In this document: positions 11,567 to 19,844 of the stretch, one piece after another
Layout of the letters: every line of letters starts with the position of its first letter
Numbering within the stretch: the first letter of the stretch is position 1
Assembly (NCBI RefSeq): GCF_903645355.1
Contig: NZ_CAHJXR010000008.1
Span: forward strand, 104,610-168,609
Source of the DNA: Schaalia sp. Marseille-Q2122
GTDB taxonomy: Bacteria; Actinomycetota; Actinomycetes; Actinomycetales; Actinomycetaceae
Direction: 5' to 3'
Length of the DNA stretch: 64,000 bases
The notes under the pieces: generated by a model
What the model saw: only the letters and a program-made list of their open reading frames with translations
Databases searched by the model: none
Told to the model about the DNA's origin: nothing
Position numbers and translations under genes: made by a program

Positions 11567-11647
11567 GATGGTCTCCTTGTGATCTGGGCGGCCGGGCCGC
11601 CCCAAGCATTGTGTGAGCGTTGCTGAGAGAATCCCTCAGCGTGAGAC

Positions 11648-12232
11648 TCAGAACGGCGGTTCGTCGCCGAACGAGGCCGCACCACCATCGGTACGCCACG
11701 GGTCACCTGCACTGCCCCCAGCAGGAGCCGAGTAGGTCGCCTGGCCACCGTATCCACCCTGGTTGTAGCCGCCCTGGCTGTAACCATCCTGGGACTGGCC
11801 ATATCCACCCTGACCCTGAGGCTGGCCGTAGCCGCCTCCCTGGCTGTAGCCTCCCTGGCCCGACGGCGCTTGCACGCGGGTCACTTGAGCTTTCGCGCGA
11901 CGCAGCGAAGGGCCGACCTCGTCAACCTGAAGTTCGACGACGGTACGACGCTCGCCCTCGCGGGTCTCGTAGGAGCGCTGGGTCAGACGACCCTGCACGA
12001 TCACGCGCATACCCTTACGCAGCGACTCGGCCACGTTTTCCGCAGCCTCACGCCACACGCTGCAGCGCATGAACAGGGTCTCCCCGTCCTTCCATTCGTT
12101 GGATTGACGGTCGAAAGTACGGGGGGTCGATGCCACCGTGAAGTCAGCAACTGCGGCGCCCGAGGGCGTAAAACGCAGTTCCGGGTCAGCGGTGAGGTTA
12201 CCGATGATCGTAATGACGGTTTCTCCGGCCAT
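11648..12232 (-). CDS. ssb: Single-stranded DNA-binding protein
   Basis: A 194-aa SSB. The OB fold covers about residues 1-115 ([24 protein letters not shown]). A Gly/Gln/Tyr-rich linker of short G-G-Y repeats spans about 120-175. The acidic tip D-E-P-P-F binds replication partners such as DnaE, RecO and PriA-type proteins. It lies between rpsF and rpsR, the conserved order. Confidence 0.97.
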   Translation of the reverse strand: MAGETVITIIGNLTADPELRFTPSGAAVADFTVASTPRTFDRQSNEWKDGETLFMRCSVWREAAENVAESLRKGMRVIVQGRLTQRSYETREGERRTVVELQVDEVGPSLRRAKAQVTRVQAPSGQGGYSQGGGYGQPQGQGGYGQSQDGYSQGGYNQGGYGGQATYSAPAGGSAGDPWRTDGGAASFGDEPPF

Positions 12233-12295
12233 TTCTGCTCCTCAGTGGGATCGATTGAGTGGACTCACAGGTGAAGTGGTGATGCGGATACGACG

Positions 12296-12586
12296 TCAGT
12301 GAGCGTCGGGGCGCAGGAGCTTGGTGCGCAGAATGGCCTCAGACAGGCCCATCTGGCGGGTGATTTCCAGCGCGACGGCAGGGGTCGTGGTCATGTTGAT
12401 GACAACGTAGATGCCTTCGGAACGCTTGTTGATGTCGTAGGCAAGACGACGCTTGCCCCAGATGTCGACGTTCTCAACGGAACCGCCCTCAGCCGTCACC
12501 AGCTGCAGGTACTTGTCCATCGAGGGTGCGACGGTGCGCTCGTCGATCGAGGGATCGAGGATCACCATGAGTTCATATGCACGCAC
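12296..12586 (-). CDS. rpsF: 30S ribosomal protein S6
   Basis: A 96-aa protein with [11 protein letters not shown] at the start and [11 protein letters not shown] in the middle, both standard S6 motifs. I place the start at the GTG at 12586. The in-frame GTG at 12598 overlaps the AGGAGG at 12598-12603 and cannot use it, whereas 12586 has it 11 bases upstream and gives the usual S6 N-terminus. It is the first gene of the rpsF-ssb-rpsR-rplI operon. Confidence 0.95.
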   Translation of the reverse strand: MRAYELMVILDPSIDERTVAPSMDKYLQLVTAEGGSVENVDIWGKRRLAYDINKRSEGIYVVINMTTTPAVALEITRQMGLSEAILRTKLLRPDAH

Positions 12587-12720
12587 GTGAATACCCACCT
12601 CCTATGGTCTTCGCGGTCACGGTCTTTCCGTGACAGGAGGGTCATGCGTCAGACGAGGCCGAAACCTCGTCCTAAGGACCGCTTCTCACCCGGGACGGGC
12701 GCAGAATAGTCCGACTTCCT

Positions 12721-12750
12721 ATCCTAGTGGGGGGTAGGGTCACATGTCAT
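12721..12750 (-). promoter_or_regulatory. Likely promoter of rpsF-ssb-rpsR-rplI
   Basis: On the minus strand ATGACA (12750-12745), an 18-bp spacer and TAGGAT (12726-12721) make a good housekeeping-sigma promoter, with a start near 12714 and a leader of about 128 nt. Confidence 0.5.
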
Positions 12751-12799
12751 GTGTGCGCTCATCATTGAACGCGTGCAATAGAGCACGCCCCGAGGGGAA

Positions 12800-13300
12800 T
12801 TAGAGGCTCAAACCCGCCATCAGAGTCTCCAGTGCCGACTGCATCATCCTGCCTGAAATGAAGGTAGCAATACCGGGAAGAACCAACACTGTCACCAGGG
12901 CAATGATGCTCATGGTCTTGGGGCGTTCCTTGACGATGGCGATGATGGCCACAATGAGGGCTACCAGGTTAATGAGGCCGGCGATCCCCAGTGTGCCGAA
13001 GCGAATGGCGTCAGCACTTTCGGCGGCATCCATCAGCTCAGTCACGCCCATCTGACTGACAGCTTCAGGGGTCATGCCACGCAGGGCAAGCCAGCTGCTG
13101 CCAAGGATCAGCAAGGACGCGAGGATCGTCAATCCCAGTGCCGTCATTGACAAGACCTTCTTCGTCGGCTGAAGCGGCATGGGGGTGGGGGCGGGCATCA
13201 TGCCAGCTTGGGGCATCTGGCCTGGAGAGGGCATTTGGCCCGAGGGTGGCATGGGGTCGGGTCCGGGCATCTGGCCGGGAGGCGGGGGTGTGGTGGACAT
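12800..13300 (-). CDS. Pro/Met-rich membrane protein of unknown function
   Basis: A 166-aa protein. Residues 2-45 are a Pro-Gly-Met-rich repeat (units like P-S-G-Q-M-P and P-G-Q-M-P). Three hydrophobic segments follow: about 53-72, 103-122 and 129-150. Layouts like this are common in actinobacterial DUF4190-like or TM2-like membrane proteins, but I see no diagnostic motif. The ATG at 13300 has AAGGAG upstream; the frame is open further but without a better start. The 3' end lies 214 bases from rpsF. Confidence 0.65.
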   Translation of the reverse strand: MSTTPPPPGQMPGPDPMPPSGQMPSPGQMPQAGMMPAPTPMPLQPTKKVLSMTALGLTILASLLILGSSWLALRGMTPEAVSQMGVTELMDAAESADAIRFGTLGIAGLINLVALIVAIIAIVKERPKTMSIIALVTVLVLPGIATFISGRMMQSALETLMAGLSL

Positions 13301-13377
13301 GGCAGACTCCTTTCCTGGAGGGAAATATGCCCTTACGATAGCCCAGAAACGCGCAGAAAAACAGAGTTTTCTGAGAA

Positions 13378-14712
13378 TCATCTGGGCGTTTGGGGGTGGC
13401 GGTGGAACTCATCGCGTAATCCCCACATCAAGCACGCCAGGCGCGCCCCCATAAACAGCAGCGCCCACTCCGCCCACAAGCCAGCAAGTGCCCAGGTCAC
13501 AGGCCATTGGCTCAGCCGTGGGCTCATCATCCAGAGCAGCGGCACATGTCCGGCCAGGAGGCCCACATGCACCCCAGCCAAGAAGCGCGCCCGATCAGCC
13601 CCCATCATCACCCCGTCAAAGAGGAAGACCGCGCTGGCAATCGGCATCCCCACCGCGGCAACGAGCAGGCCCGCAGTGGTGGCGGCGCGCACGGCCTCGT
13701 CAGTGGAGAAAAACAGGGGAAGCAGGGGGGAGGCGAGGGCAAAAACGCCACCCAGGACGAGGCCGGCGCCCACACCCCAGGCGCTCAGGCGACGCAGGAG
13801 GAGGCGCGAGGCCGAGCGATCCCCCTTGCCCGCAGCAGTGGCGAAGAGGGTTTGAGCTGCCGCCGCCAGGGCGTCGAAGGCGTAGGAGGCAAAAGACCAC
13901 AGGGACCACAGCACCTGGTGGGCGGCGAGGGTGGCCACCCCCAGACCAGTGGCCGCCGTGAGCAGGGCCAGCAAGGACAGGCGCAGGGCCAGGGTACGCA
14001 CAAAGTAGGGCACGCCATCGCGGGCGCTGCCAAAAATCCCCGAAAAACGAGGCCGAAGCGTGAGTTCGTGCCCGCGCGAGCGGCGCAGGAAAGCGCGCAG
14101 GAGGGCGGCGGCCATGAGGAGTTGGGTGAGGGAGGTGCCCGCCCCCGAACCGGCCACGCCCCAGCTCAGGCCGTAGATGAACGCGGCGTTGGCACCCGTA
14201 TTGAACAGGGCCCCCAGGGAGGCAACCTTCAGGGCGGTGGTCGTATCGTGCAGGCCTCGGAGCGCGCCGGTCAGTGCCATGACGATGAACATTCCGACCA
14301 CGCCGGGGGCCGAGTATCGCAGGTAGTCCACGGCGTGGGGGATGACGGTGGGGTCGGGGCCGAAAAGGCCAATGAGGGTGTGTGCGCCGAGGGTGAGGAT
14401 GAGGGTGGAGGCTAGGCCCAAGAGAAGGGCGAGCCAGATGGCGTTGACTCCGGCATTGAGGGCGCGGGTGAGGTTTCCTTCGCCGAGGGCGCGAGCGGCT
14501 TGGGTGGTTGTGGAAAACAGGAGGAAGACGAAGAGGCCCACGAGGGTTTGGACGATGGTGGAGGCCAGGCCCAGGCCGGCGAGCTCAGCGGTGCCGAGGT
14601 GCCCGACCATGGCTGAGTCGATGAGGATGAAGAGGGGTTCGGCAATGAGAGCGCCGAGGGCGGGCAGGGCGAGAGAGAGGATCTGGCGCGTAAGTGAAGA
14701 TGCCGAGGTCAT
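13378..14712 (-). CDS. MATE family efflux protein (DinF-like)
   Basis: A 444-aa polytopic protein with twelve predicted helices and the MATE layout of two related halves. The N-terminus shows L-A-L-P-A-L-G-A-L-I-A-E-P-L and I-D-S-A-M-V-G-H-L-G, the latter characteristic of the DinF branch. Such proteins export drugs or metabolites in exchange for Na+ or H+. The C-terminus overlaps nothing; the downstream membrane protein starts 78 bases later on the same strand. There is no adjacent regulator, so the substrate is unknown. Confidence 0.88.
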   Translation of the reverse strand: MTSASSLTRQILSLALPALGALIAEPLFILIDSAMVGHLGTAELAGLGLASTIVQTLVGLFVFLLFSTTTQAARALGEGNLTRALNAGVNAIWLALLLGLASTLILTLGAHTLIGLFGPDPTVIPHAVDYLRYSAPGVVGMFIVMALTGALRGLHDTTTALKVASLGALFNTGANAAFIYGLSWGVAGSGAGTSLTQLLMAAALLRAFLRRSRGHELTLRPRFSGIFGSARDGVPYFVRTLALRLSLLALLTAATGLGVATLAAHQVLWSLWSFASYAFDALAAAAQTLFATAAGKGDRSASRLLLRRLSAWGVGAGLVLGGVFALASPLLPLFFSTDEAVRAATTAGLLVAAVGMPIASAVFLFDGVMMGADRARFLAGVHVGLLAGHVPLLWMMSPRLSQWPVTWALAGLWAEWALLFMGARLACLMWGLRDEFHRHPQTPR

Positions 14713-14837
14713 GGGGCTTTTCTGCGAGTATTTGGGAGAATTTCAGGGTTTTTCCGGTGTTGTGAGGGAAGTGTAATGCCTTCACCTTGAGAGAGCATCC
14801 GCAACCCAAATGTGACGACGATTACATGCGTGGTGGG

Positions 14838-15012
14838 CTGTCCACAACCTGTGAATAGAGCTGTGGATGAGCGAGAAAGGATCTCGCCCGCAATTCCGCC
14901 GAGTGACATTCGTGTAATTCCCTGAGCGGGTTTTGAGAGTTTCCACAGCTCTACCCACAGGATGTGGACAAGTGCCCCCATTGTCCACACGCAATCCACA
15001 ACCCCATCCACA
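14838..15012. promoter_or_regulatory. DnaA-box cluster upstream of dnaB
   Basis: Two exact TTGTCCACA boxes face each other (minus strand 14963-14971, plus strand 14981-14989), nine bases apart. Weaker boxes are CTGTCCACA at 14838-14846, TCATCCACA on the minus strand at 14862-14870, CAATCCACA at 14992-15000 and CCATCCACA at 15004-15012. The 420-base gap between the MATE gene and dnaB (14713-15132) holds these boxes and the dnaB promoter, and no gene. The chromosomal origin is expected left of the window near dnaA-dnaN, so this is more likely a DnaA-controlled dnaB promoter or a DnaA-titration site. Confidence 0.6.
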
Positions 15013-15132
15013 TTCCGGGTTCGCTCAGAGGGTCATCATGACGCTAAGGTGCCTAATGCTTATAGGCGCAACCCACTCCCCACAGCCCACTATCAGCTAC
15101 GGGGATGAAGGATGAAGGGATAGCCCCACACC

Positions 15133-16479
15133 ATGTCATCGGAGCAGGATTTCGACCGCACTCCACCCCAAGACATCGACGCAGAAATGTCGGTGCTGGG
15201 CTCCATGATGCTCTCCCCCGAAGCCATCCACGACGTCACCGAGGTCATCCGCGGCAGCGACTACTACCTGCCCGCCCACGAAACCATCCACGACATCATC
15301 CTCGACCTATCAGGCCGCGACGAACCCGTCGACGCCATCACCGTCGCCGCCGAACTCCAACGCCGAGGCGACCTCACTCGAGTCGGCGGCGCCGCCTACC
15401 TCCACAGCCTCATCGCCTCGGTCCCCACCGCCGCCAACGCCGGCTACTACGCCCACATCGTCCGCGAACGCTCCGTCCTGCGTCGCCTCGTCAGCGCCGG
15501 CACCCGCGTCGTCCAGCTCGGCTACGCCGATGCCGGGGGAGACGTCGACCAAATCGTTGACCAAGCCCAGGCTGAAATCTACGCCGTCTCCGAACGCCGC
15601 GCCGCCACCGACTACGTCGTCATGAGCGAAATTACCGACTCCATCCTCGACGAACTCGAAGAAATCGAGGCAAATAAAGGCAAACTCACCGGCGTACCCA
15701 CCGGCTTTACCGACCTCGACAAACTCACCCAAGGCCTCCACCCCGGGCAGATGATCATCATCGCCGCCCGCCCCGCCATGGGTAAATCCACCCTTGCCCT
15801 GGACTTTTGCCGCTCCGCCTCCATCCACCACAACCGGGCCTCAGTCATCTTCTCCCTCGAAATGTCGCGCAGCGAGATCGCCATGCGCATGCTTTCTGCC
15901 GAATCAGGCGTGTGGCTGTCGAAGATGCGTGACGGCTCCATGGAAGGCCGCGACTGGGAGCGCATCTCCATGACCATGTCCAAGATCTCCGATGCACCCC
16001 TGTTCATCGACGACTCCCCTAATATGGCCATCACTGAGATTCGCGCCAAATGCCGCCGCCTCAAGCAACAGCACGACCTTGCCCTGGTTGTCATCGACTA
16101 CCTGCAGCTCATGAGTTCAGGTAAGCGCGTCGAATCACGTCAGCAGGAAGTCTCGGAGTTCTCCCGTCAGCTGAAACTGCTGGCCAAGGAGATTGAGGTG
16201 CCCGTCATTGCTGTTGCCCAGCTCAACCGTGGCCCAGAAGGACGAACCGACCGCAAGCCCATGATGGCTGACCTGCGAGAATCGGGCTCCCTTGAGCAAG
16301 ACGCCGACATCATTATGCTGCTGCATCGCCCCTCCTACTACAACGAGGACGACCGTCCGGGCGAGGCTGACATCATCGTCGCCAAGCACCGTAATGGCCA
16401 AACCAAGACCATTCCGGCCCTCTTCCAAGGCCACCTCGCGCGCTTTGCCAACTTCACCGGCCGGGAAGAACCCGCCTAA
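15133..16479 (+). CDS. dnaB: Replicative DNA helicase DnaB
   Basis: The 5'-3' replicative helicase, 448 aa, normal length and without an intein. The N-terminal collar domain starts P-P-Q-D-I-D-A-E-M-S-V-L-G. The RecA-like motor has Walker A A-R-P-A-M-G-K-S-T at about 215, D-Y-L-Q-L-M as Walker B, the Q-x-N motif in A-V-A-Q-L-N-R-G, and the D-L-R-E-S-G-S-L-E-Q-D-A-D-I sensor region. The ATG at 15133 has AAGGGA 13 bases upstream, a loose fit. It follows the DnaA-box cluster. The helicase loader DciA is encoded at the start of the window. Confidence 0.97.
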   Translation: MSSEQDFDRTPPQDIDAEMSVLGSMMLSPEAIHDVTEVIRGSDYYLPAHETIHDIILDLSGRDEPVDAITVAAELQRRGDLTRVGGAAYLHSLIASVPTAANAGYYAHIVRERSVLRRLVSAGTRVVQLGYADAGGDVDQIVDQAQAEIYAVSERRAATDYVVMSEITDSILDELEEIEANKGKLTGVPTGFTDLDKLTQGLHPGQMIIIAARPAMGKSTLALDFCRSASIHHNRASVIFSLEMSRSEIAMRMLSAESGVWLSKMRDGSMEGRDWERISMTMSKISDAPLFIDDSPNMAITEIRAKCRRLKQQHDLALVVIDYLQLMSSGKRVESRQQEVSEFSRQLKLLAKEIEVPVIAVAQLNRGPEGRTDRKPMMADLRESGSLEQDADIIMLLHRPSYYNEDDRPGEADIIVAKHRNGQTKTIPALFQGHLARFANFTGREEPA

Positions 16480-16541
16480 GGGGTGGTTGAGGGGTTGCCC
16501 CACGGCTGCCTGAGGCAGTTGTGTGACAGTTGTTGCGTTGC

Positions 16542-16697
16542 GTGACAGGTATAGCTGTCACCTAAGGTCGCAAATGCTCCCTCAGACAACAAGTGTCACA
16601 AAACTGGGCTGTAGGAGCACTCTAGCGTCACCAGGTTTGCCCCGGATCGGACCGACCTAGACCGGGACCGATCCTGATCGGACCAACCTAGACCGGG
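16542..16697. repeat. Palindrome and 22-bp direct repeat in the dnaB downstream gap
   Basis: The 338-base gap 16480-16817 has no gene. It contains an inverted repeat GTGACAG(6 nt)CTGTCAC at 16542-16561 with further TGACA/TGTCA half-sites around it (16523, 16592, 16687, 16715). It also holds two copies of a 22-bp sequence (16645-16666 and 16676-16697) differing at one base, at a 31-bp period. Both copies contain the core CCTAGACCGGG. I see no T run that would make them terminators. Confidence 0.6.
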
Positions 16698-16817
16698 CAA
16701 CCTCGTCACATGTATGTCACCCTCGTCTCCCCATGGCAGGCCCACAAAGGAAGTAATTCAACGCGGTGCCCGCGAAGGAAGTCACCCAAGTGCTGGCCCG
16801 AAAGGAGCCCGCCAGCC

Positions 16818-17522
16818 CTAGTAGCCAGCCTTCAGGCGAGACGAATCCGGCGCCCCACCCTCGCGATGATCCGTAAGAATAATCGGCCCACTAAACCCAG
16901 CCAGCGTCAACACATCCACCACATCGCGAGCAACCTCGCCGACCTCTTCACTGTCAAGGATCGGTGAGAGATGACGGATCTGAACGGAGTCAACACCGCG
17001 GCCTGCCTGGTGCTCACGGCGGTTCGGGTCTGCATGAACAGGCAGGACCCGCACGTGGGCGCCGCTATGCTCAATCGCCACACACGCCTGGAACAGATCC
17101 TCCGACGCTCCTAAAAGCCAGGTGATCGCCGTGTCGTCAAAAAGGTAGGTGTGGGTGAGGATCACCCGATTGCCCTCCTCCGGAATCTTCATTCCCACAC
17201 GTTGGAAAAGGAGAGTGGGCTCGCCCTCCTCATCAACCGCTTCGGAAAGCTGATAAGCATACGCGGCCACACCCGCATCGACCTCGTTATTCAAATCGTC
17301 CGCGACGACGCCCATGATCGAATCGTCAAAAGCGGCCTTCTCAAAGAGCAAAACCCCGCCGCGCACCGGCTTTTCCGGACCAATAAGGGACACTGGCCAC
17401 TCCATAGAGGCCAGCAGATCACACACTGCGGCGGCATTCTCCTGAGGGTGCGGGTGGAGGATCGCCGCATTGTGCGCGATGCGTTCAATAAAAACCGAAG
17501 TCTGAGAAGGCATGGAGGTCAT
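16818..17522 (-). CDS. Hypothetical cytoplasmic protein
   Basis: A 234-aa soluble acidic protein with no signal peptide or membrane helix and no motif I can assign. Visible stretches are L-I-G-P-E-K-P-V-R-G-G-V-L-L-F, T-H-T-Y-L-F-D-D-T-A-I-T-W-L-L-G and R-V-L-P-V-H-A-D-P-N-R-R, suggesting an alpha/beta fold. The start is uncertain: ATG at 17522 (GGGGG directly before it) or ATG at 17513. It is divergent from the Panacea gene, with about 100 bases between. Base composition resembles the core genes. Confidence 0.6.
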   Translation of the reverse strand: MTSMPSQTSVFIERIAHNAAILHPHPQENAAAVCDLLASMEWPVSLIGPEKPVRGGVLLFEKAAFDDSIMGVVADDLNNEVDAGVAAYAYQLSEAVDEEGEPTLLFQRVGMKIPEEGNRVILTHTYLFDDTAITWLLGASEDLFQACVAIEHSGAHVRVLPVHADPNRREHQAGRGVDSVQIRHLSPILDSEEVGEVARDVVDVLTLAGFSGPIILTDHREGGAPDSSRLKAGY

Positions 17523-17625
17523 GCCCCCAATGCTAGTTCCAAATCTCGTGATGTTGAGCGCATATGTCCTGTCGAACAGGCGTTCTTCAGTTTAAGATGA
17601 GGTCACGGAGCATGAGGGAAGGAGG

Positions 17626-18201
17626 ATGAAATGGAGCCTATTTTTTTTCAGTGATCTGGATGCGCGACTGATCGCTGATTATTTTATTGCCCGCGATGAA
17701 TGTCGCGATGATGCAGATGTCACGCAAATGAAACTGCATAAACTGATGTACTTCGCACAGGCGAACTACCTTGCAGAGACAGGTCGCCGACTGTTTTCGT
17801 CGAAAATCTACGCTTTTGAGCATGGACCTGTTGTGGATGCCATTCGTTCCGACTTCCAGGAATATGGCCGGGCAGCAATCGTTGTGAAGGACGATGCTGT
17901 CGCCTTCCGCGCGAAGCAGCGATGCGCTGAGATTCCTCAAGAGATCAGGCAGTTCCTTGATGCAATTTGGGACAAATATGGCGAAGAGTCAGCGTCGCAA
18001 CTACGTCGCCTCTCGCATCAAGACAAGCCGTGGTCAGATGCCTACGTTCCTTCAGGACGCTTCTGTGTGATCACTGACGAGGCTATCCGCGACTACTACC
18101 GGGAACCAGACAAGGCAGACAGTCGCGTACGTTTGGATAGGGTCTTCTTCATTGACGAACATGTCTGGGCGGCACTCGATGAGCTCGACGCCACACTCTG
18201 A
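17626..18201 (+). CDS. Panacea-domain (SocA-like) antitoxin, start disturbed by a T8 tract
   Basis: A 191-aa Panacea-domain protein (DUF4065/SocA type), with M-K-L-H-K-L-M-Y-F-A-Q-A-N-Y-L near residue 35, then F-E-H-G-P-V-V-D-A-I-R and a W-S-D-A-Y motif. Panacea proteins are antitoxins that pair with many unrelated toxins, and here a GNAT gene follows directly. The start is odd. AAGGAGG (17619-17625) touches the ATG at 17626, leaving no spacing. The ATG at 17631 is ideally spaced but runs into a stop after seven codons because of the eight T's at 17641-17648. With seven T's it would read M-E-P-I-F-F-S-D-L-D and join the domain frame. Confidence 0.85.
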   Translation: MKWSLFFFSDLDARLIADYFIARDECRDDADVTQMKLHKLMYFAQANYLAETGRRLFSSKIYAFEHGPVVDAIRSDFQEYGRAAIVVKDDAVAFRAKQRCAEIPQEIRQFLDAIWDKYGEESASQLRRLSHQDKPWSDAYVPSGRFCVITDEAIRDYYREPDKADSRVRLDRVFFIDEHVWAALDELDATL

Positions 18202-18762
18202 GCACCCTCAAACGCAGGCTCCTCCGTGGATATCTGTGGTGCGCTTGGAAGAATCACACAAAGAACTACTTGAGAATTTCAGTAGCAACGAAGAGAGTAT
18301 CGACCACTGGCTGCAACACAGTGCTTGTGAGCAAAGTGCTCAGTTGAGAACAAGCACATGGCTCTGCCTCGACGCTCAAGGCAAAATCTGCGCTTTTTCT
18401 CACTCGCAATGAGTATCGTCACCGCCCCATACGAGAAACTCAGCAACACCCAACGCAAACGATGGGGCATTGATGAACGCGGGTTCGCGCCCGCCATACT
18501 CATCGCCAAGCTTGGGCTTCATCATGAATACCACGGAAAGGGGCACGGCAGCGATTTGATCGATGCCGCGCTCAACAAATGCGTGGAGACTGCCCAAGGT
18601 GCTGCCTGTCTCCTTATAGTTGTCGATGCACTCAAGGAAGAGCTGGTTTGTTTTTACACGAAGGAAGGCTTTATTCGCCTCAATGGCTTACGCTTTGTCC
18701 TTACGATGCGCGCAGCCCAGAAGCGGCTAGCATCCCGTACCAATAGCCGGCAGGGTGAGTAG
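18179..18762 (+). pseudogene. GNAT-family toxin partner of Panacea, broken by a one-base frame shift
   Basis: Two reading frames together make a typical toxin-type GNAT acetyltransferase. The first part (18179-18412) has F-S-S-N-E-E-S-I-D-H-W-L and ends K-I-C-A-F-S-H-S-Q-stop. The second (from about 18390) continues F-F-S-L-A-M-S-I-V with the acetyl-CoA loop Y-H-G-K-G-H-G and the C-terminal F-Y-T-K-E-G-F. The join lies at T5 (18394-18398); six T's would give A-F-F-S-L-A. GNAT toxins of this kind acetylate aminoacyl-tRNAs and are paired with antitoxins. The ATG at 18179 overlaps the antitoxin end by 23 bases; ATGs at 18152 and 18161 are alternatives. It is inactive as written unless frame shifting or a base-call error is involved. 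Confidence 0.75.
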
Positions 18763-18807
18763 TTAACTCTGAAAGACTCCCTGTGCGAGCAATAGAATCT
18801 CGAGTCT

Positions 18808-19587
18808 TTAGTACAGCCCCAACTTCTGCTTGGTAAAGACCTCGCGCATAGGGGAGCGCTCCGCAGCCCCCAAGCCCTGACGGGTCTGGATGAGATGAGT
18901 GAAGGAATCCTCACGCGTATTCGACGCGCGCGTCCCATAGTATTCCTGCACCTCAGCATCGTATTCAGCCAAGGAATCAACGAAAGCCGCAGGGTCATCA
19001 ATAACGGGGTAACGATCCACAGCCACCGTCACCGACAGCGGCAAACGAGGCTTACGCTCAGGCTCAGATGCCGGATGCCCCACCAGCAGACCAAAAGCCG
19101 GGTAGGTGAAGACGGGCAAGCCCAGCAGCTCAATCATGCGCCGCGGATCAGCATTAATGGACCCCAGATACACCGTACCCAACCCCAAAGACTCAGCGGC
19201 AATCACCATATTCTGTGCGCCAATCGCCGCATCATTATGACCCGCCATGTAGGCGTTCATGCGCGATGCGTGCACAAGATCAGCATCCACGGCCTGGCGA
19301 ATACGCGTATTGCGGTACAGGTCGATAACGAAGATGAACAGCTCACCCTTCGTGCCCGCCACATGCGCCTGGCCGGTGACAGCCGCAATCTCCTGACGCA
19401 ACTGCTCATCCTGAACATGGATGATCGTGAACTGCTGGTTATACGAGGTCGTCGCCCCACGGCGGGCAACCTCAAAAAGAGTGGCGAGGGTGGCTTCGTC
19501 AACGGGAGCATCCGTGAACGCGCGGTGGGTGCGGTGGCGCAGCAGCAGGTCAATGGTGGGGTTCGAGATCAGGGCAGTCACGGTCAT
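18808..19587 (-). CDS. NfrA-type FMN nitroreductase / NAD(P)H oxidoreductase
   Basis: A 259-aa nitroreductase-fold flavoenzyme. The R-H-R-T-H-R-A-F-T motif near residue 18 is the FMN phosphate-binding signature, followed by R-R-G-A-T-T-S-Y-N-Q-Q, A-A-E-S-L-G-L-G-T-V-Y-L-G and G-H-P-A-S-E-P-E-R-K-P-R-L-P near residue 178. This matches the oxygen-insensitive NfrA/NfsA group, which reduces nitro compounds, quinones or free flavin with NADPH. It is convergent with the GNAT gene. The ATG at 19587 lies in a 257-base gap shared with the exporter operon. Confidence 0.88.
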   Translation of the reverse strand: MTVTALISNPTIDLLLRHRTHRAFTDAPVDEATLATLFEVARRGATTSYNQQFTIIHVQDEQLRQEIAAVTGQAHVAGTKGELFIFVIDLYRNTRIRQAVDADLVHASRMNAYMAGHNDAAIGAQNMVIAAESLGLGTVYLGSINADPRRMIELLGLPVFTYPAFGLLVGHPASEPERKPRLPLSVTVAVDRYPVIDDPAAFVDSLAEYDAEVQEYYGTRASNTREDSFTHLIQTRQGLGAAERSPMREVFTKQKLGLY

Positions 19588-19844
19588 CCTCGGTGGTGGT
19601 CGTCGTCAATGATGCTCAAAGACATCACGCGTGGAGGAAAGCGCAGTTCAGCCGGCTTCTTCAATGAAGCCGGTGACAACAGTGCGGGCTGAATGAGAGC
19701 CTTCCTTCCCTTATTGTGCCCCCTGCGCTTAGGGGAGGACACCCGAAGGGCAGCGTGGCCCAAGATCCGGGACACTCAGGGATGGTGGGGGCTTAATCGT
19801 GCCAACCCCTAGCCCGCCCACCACGCAAGTTTCAAGATAGACAC

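Noticed and set aside
13507..14415. 302-codon plus-strand frame opposite the MATE gene
   Set aside because: Gly/Glu/Gln/His-rich mirror frame; the minus strand encodes a clear MATE transporter.
14838..15012. The chromosomal origin itself
   Set aside because: The origin is expected beside dnaA/dnaN, left of dciA and outside the window. The box number here is small and no AT-rich unwinding stretch is visible.
15133..16479. Intein in DnaB
   Set aside because: The helicase motifs are continuous and the length is normal (448 aa).
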